64,000 nucleotides of DNA from Streptomyces sp. NBC_01255. Its GTDB lineage: Bacteria > Actinomycetota > Actinomycetes > Streptomycetales > Streptomycetaceae. How positions within the stretch are numbered: position 1 is the stretch's first letter; every line of letters starts with the position of its first letter. Under the pieces are notes generated by a model. That model saw only the letters and a list, made by a program, of their open reading frames with translations. It was not told the DNA's origin and did no database searches. Shown here piece by piece: positions 61,326-64,000 of this stretch. The stretch covers positions 2,852,001-2,916,000 of the forward strand of contig NZ_CP108474.1 of the NCBI RefSeq assembly GCF_036226445.1, given 5' to 3'. The position numbers were made by a program, and so were the translations under genes.

Positions 61326-62849
61326 TCAGCTGCCGGTGCCGACCACGGCCTCGGCGGCCGCGCGGCCGCAGACGCGGGCCGCGCCGTGCGTGGCGATGTG
61401 CAGGGCCCCGCGGGGCTCCGCCTCGTTGAGGCCCATCTCGACCACGACGGTGTCGGGGCGGGCCGCGAGGAGACCGTCCAGGGCCTGAGTCATCCACGGG
61501 TGACGGTGGGCGTCACGGACGACCGCGACGATCCGGCGCTCCCCCGCGGCGGCGAGGATCGGGTCCACCGAGGCCTCGTCGTACGAGCCGGTCTCCGTGC
61601 CGGGCAGCAGGCGCTCCAGCTCCGCCGCGATGCCCCAGGGCGTCTCGTCGCCGACGGCGAAGTTCGCGACCGGGGTGAAGGAGGCCACGTAGGGAGCGCT
61701 GCTCACCGGGGTGTACGGCCGCTCCCCCCGGGTCACCTTCAGGGCCCGGCGGGCCGCGACGAGTCCGATGTCGGCGCCGGGCGCGGTCCCCTCCTGCACT
61801 GCCGCGCCCGGCACCGATTCAGCCCCCCTGGCCCGGTGCGACTGGGTCCAGGCCGCCAGGGCGCGCACGCGCGCCGCGGCGTCGGCCAGCCGCTCCTCGG
61901 GCAGTTCACCGGTCCGTACCGCGTCGACCAGCGCGTCGCGCAGCCGCAGTACGGTGTCCTCGTCGCACAGCCCGCCGCCGACGCAGATGGCGTCGGCGCC
62001 CGCGGCGATCGCGAGGACGGATCCGCGCTCGATGCCGTACGTCGCCGCGACGGCCTGCATCTCCATGCCGTCGGTGACGATCAGCCCCTCGAAGCCCAGC
62101 TCCTGGCGCAGCAGACCGGTGAGGATCTGCGGGCTCAGGGTGGCCGGACGGTGCGGGTCGAGCGCGGACAGAAGAATATGCGCGCTCATGACCGCTTTGG
62201 TACCCGCGGCGATGGCGGCGCGGAAAGGTACCAGCTCACGGGCGTGCAGTGTGGCGAGGTCCACATCGATCCGGGGCAGCGCGTCGTGCGAGTCGACGTT
62301 GGTGTCGCCGTGTCCCGGGAAGTGCTTCGTGCAGGCCGCGACCCCGACGCCCTGGAGGCCGTCGACGTACGCCACGGTGTGCCGGGCGACCAGGTCCGGG
62401 TCCGGCCCGAAGGACCGGACGCCGATGACCGGGTTCTCGGCGTTGGAGTTGACGTCCGCCGAGGGCGCCCAGTTGAGATCGACGCCGCACTGGGCGAGCC
62501 GGCGGCCGAGCTCGCGGGCCACGGCCCGGGTGAGCTCGACGTCGTCGACACTGCCCAGCGCGTAGCTGCCGGGGAAGGAGGAGCCCTGCTTGACCTCCAG
62601 GCGGGTGACGTCCCCGCCCTCCTCGTCGATGGCGACGAGGACGTCGTCCCGCTCCGCGCGCAGCTGCGCGGTGAGCGCGGCGAGCTGCTCGGGGCTGACG
62701 ATGTTCCGGCCGAAGAGGCCGACGGAGGACAGGCCCTCGCCGATGTGACGGCGCAGCCAGTCAGGGGCGGTGGTGCCGACGAATCCGGGCTGGAGGACCG
62801 TGAGCGCGTCTCGGGTCAGGGTGTCCGAGCCGTGTACGAGAGTGGTCAT
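61326..62849 (-). CDS. GH3 beta-N-acetylhexosaminidase (NagZ-type), das operon
   Basis: A 507-residue cytosolic GH3 enzyme. It has the NagZ signature KHFPGHGDTNVDSHDALP, whose His acts as acid/base, and the nucleophile Asp in LIVTDGMEMQAVA (about residue 246). A C-terminal domain of about 170 residues follows the barrel. It hydrolyses GlcNAc oligomers; intracellular location fits cleavage of chitobiose brought in by the DasABC importer. ATG 62849 lies eight bases after the dasC stop, so it is the last gene of that operon. There is no signal peptide. Confidence 0.93.
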   Translation of the reverse strand: MTTLVHGSDTLTRDALTVLQPGFVGTTAPDWLRRHIGEGLSSVGLFGRNIVSPEQLAALTAQLRAERDDVLVAIDEEGGDVTRLEVKQGSSFPGSYALGSVDDVELTRAVARELGRRLAQCGVDLNWAPSADVNSNAENPVIGVRSFGPDPDLVARHTVAYVDGLQGVGVAACTKHFPGHGDTNVDSHDALPRIDVDLATLHARELVPFRAAIAAGTKAVMSAHILLSALDPHRPATLSPQILTGLLRQELGFEGLIVTDGMEMQAVAATYGIERGSVLAIAAGADAICVGGGLCDEDTVLRLRDALVDAVRTGELPEERLADAAARVRALAAWTQSHRARGAESVPGAAVQEGTAPGADIGLVAARRALKVTRGERPYTPVSSAPYVASFTPVANFAVGDETPWGIAAELERLLPGTETGSYDEASVDPILAAAGERRIVAVVRDAHRHPWMTQALDGLLAARPDTVVVEMGLNEAEPRGALHIATHGAARVCGRAAAEAVVGTGS

Positions 62850-62857
62850 GGGAGCCG

Positions 62858-63739
62858 TTATCCCTTCACCGCGCCGGCGGTCAACCCCGCGGCCATCTTG
62901 CGCTGGACAAGGAGGAAGAGGATCACGATGGGGACGGCCATCATCGTCGAGCCCGCCATCATCGGTGCGTACTCAGTGCCGTTCTTGGTGATGAAGTTGC
63001 TGAGCCAGACGGTGGCCGTCTGGTTCTGCTGGCTCATCAGCATGAGGGCGTACAGGTACTCGTTCCACGCCTGGATGAAGCCGTATACGGAGGTGGCGAC
63101 CATGCCCGGTGCGAGCAGCGGGAAGACGACCCGGACGAAGGCGCCGGTGCGGGTGCAGCCGTCGACCTGCGCGGCCTCCTCCAGCTCCTTGGGGATGTTC
63201 ACGATGAAACCGCGCAGGGTCCACACGGTGAACGGGAGGATGAAGGTCAGATACGTGAGAATCAAGCCGCTGAGCTTGTCGTACTGACCGAGGTCGTTGA
63301 GCATCAGGAAGACCGGGATGATCATGGCGACGAGCGGGATCATCTGGACCGCGAGGATGCCGACGATCACGATCTTGCGGCCCCGGAAGGCGAAGCGGGA
63401 GATCGCGAGGGCGGCGAGCAGGCCGACCGCGATGCCGATGACGACCACGACGAGCGAGACGACCAGGCTGCGGAGGACCGGTCCCCAGAAGTCCGCGATG
63501 TCGAGGGCGCGCGAGAAGTTCTCGAGCGTGAAGGTCGACGGGAAGAACTGCGGGTTCGGATCGATGGCGTCCTTGGCCGGCTTGAATGCCGTGTTGATCA
63601 TCCAGTAGACCGGGAATCCGGCCGTGAGGACGACGAAGAGACCAAGGAGGTTCCAGCCGAGCTTGGACTTGCGGCGGCGGCTGGGCGCGGGGGCAGAGGC
63701 CTTGACGGCCGAGCCCGCGGAGGCGTTGGCGGCGCTCAC
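62858..63739 (-). CDS. dasC: Chitobiose ABC transporter permease DasC
   Basis: A 293-residue MalG-type permease with six helices (KLGWNLLGLFVVLTAGFPVYWMI onward). The EAA loop ELEEAAQVDGCTRTGAFVRVVFPLLAPG contacts the MsiK ATPase in Streptomyces sugar importers. GTG 63739 overlaps the dasB stop (GTGA), so translation is coupled. The neighbouring hexosaminidase gene and nagB with a DasR site identify this as the das system for N,N'-diacetylchitobiose uptake. Confidence 0.93.
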   Translation of the reverse strand: MSAANASAGSAVKASAPAPSRRRKSKLGWNLLGLFVVLTAGFPVYWMINTAFKPAKDAIDPNPQFFPSTFTLENFSRALDIADFWGPVLRSLVVSLVVVVIGIAVGLLAALAISRFAFRGRKIVIVGILAVQMIPLVAMIIPVFLMLNDLGQYDKLSGLILTYLTFILPFTVWTLRGFIVNIPKELEEAAQVDGCTRTGAFVRVVFPLLAPGMVATSVYGFIQAWNEYLYALMLMSQQNQTATVWLSNFITKNGTEYAPMMAGSTMMAVPIVILFLLVQRKMAAGLTAGAVKG

Positions 63740-64000
63740 TCCACATCTCCGATCTTGAGCATCTGGCGCATGTAGACGGCGACGACGCCGAGCAGCAGGA
63801 GGACCGTGACAAGCGCGATCGCCGAGCCGGTGCCGTAGTCGTTGACGACGAACGCCCTGTCGAAGGAGTACGTGGTGAGGAGCTGGAACTCGGGCTCGGG
63901 GTGGCCGTTGCGCATCACGTAGACCTGCGGGAAGACGCCCATGTCCCAGATCACCGAGAGCGTGGTCAGCATGACGATGATGGGCTTGAGGATGGGCAGG
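63736..64000 (-). CDS. dasB: Chitobiose ABC transporter permease DasB, C-terminal part
   Basis: Only the last 88 codons are in the window; the frame continues through base 64000. The visible part begins LPILKPIIVMLTTLSVIWDMGVFPQVYVMRNG and ends with a final helix (GSAIALVTVLLLLGVVAVYMRQML), like the end of MalF-type sugar permeases. It overlaps dasC by GTGA. The binding-protein gene dasA and its DasR site should lie farther right. Confidence 0.9.
   Translation of the reverse strand, partial: LPILKPIIVMLTTLSVIWDMGVFPQVYVMRNGHPEPEFQLLTTYSFDRAFVVNDYGTGSAIALVTVLLLLGVVAVYMRQMLKIGDVE

Overview
The window is chromosomal DNA of a Streptomyces, or a very close relative. It has very high G+C with G/C-dominated third codon positions, many GTG and TTG starts, WhiB-like and SigB-family regulators, a nickel superoxide dismutase pair, a chitin/GlcNAc das-nag cluster and a fused Kgd. 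From memory the gene order resembles the core-chromosome interval of S. coelicolor running from the lon/kgd region to nagB and the das transporter. I could not align it, so orthologue names rest on motifs plus neighbourhood.

Left part (1-25 kb): a truncated conservon-type nitrate-sensor kinase; a PP2C-like protein; a MarR regulator; a secreted GH25 muramidase and a chitin-type LPMO with a DasR-like site; a heat-shock-type lon gene with an HspR (HAIR-like) operator; an ECF sigma/anti-sigma/ABC-transporter operon; three TetR modules, two with visible operators (16.25 kb for a DUF2867 gene, 17.73 kb for an MFS-plus-GH3 glycoside module); a secreted SurE phosphatase; and an OmpR-type two-component system.

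Middle part (25-43 kb): the large fused 2-oxoglutarate decarboxylase/dehydrogenase kgd; a DUF4097/PadR pair with an operator on its promoter; a secreted GH5 endoglycoceramidase-like enzyme; NAD-type malic enzyme; a polar amino-acid ABC importer behind a 537-base leader region; and sodX/sodN (NiSOD protease and NiSOD). The LysR regulator (SnpR-like) and snapalysin lie divergently at 42.7-44.5 kb.

Right part (44-64 kb): small unknown genes; a two-gene nanocompartment locus (family 2B encapsulin shell with a cyclic-nucleotide-binding domain plus a polyprenyl diphosphate synthase as likely cargo); an antiporter; the anti-sigma/SigH pair behind a SigB-type promoter; a lipid kinase; wblE; a PdtaS-type kinase; a probable scr5239-type small RNA under a DasR site; nagB with a DasR site; and the GH3 hexosaminidase/dasC/dasB genes, which run off the right end.

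The most interesting items are the encapsulin-terpenoid locus, the DasR-linked sites and small RNA, mosaic palindromic repeats that supply stop codons, tandem repeats laid over stop codons, and an unusually clear set of about 15 leaderless start sites. No tRNA, rRNA, CRISPR array, intact insertion sequence or prophage was seen.
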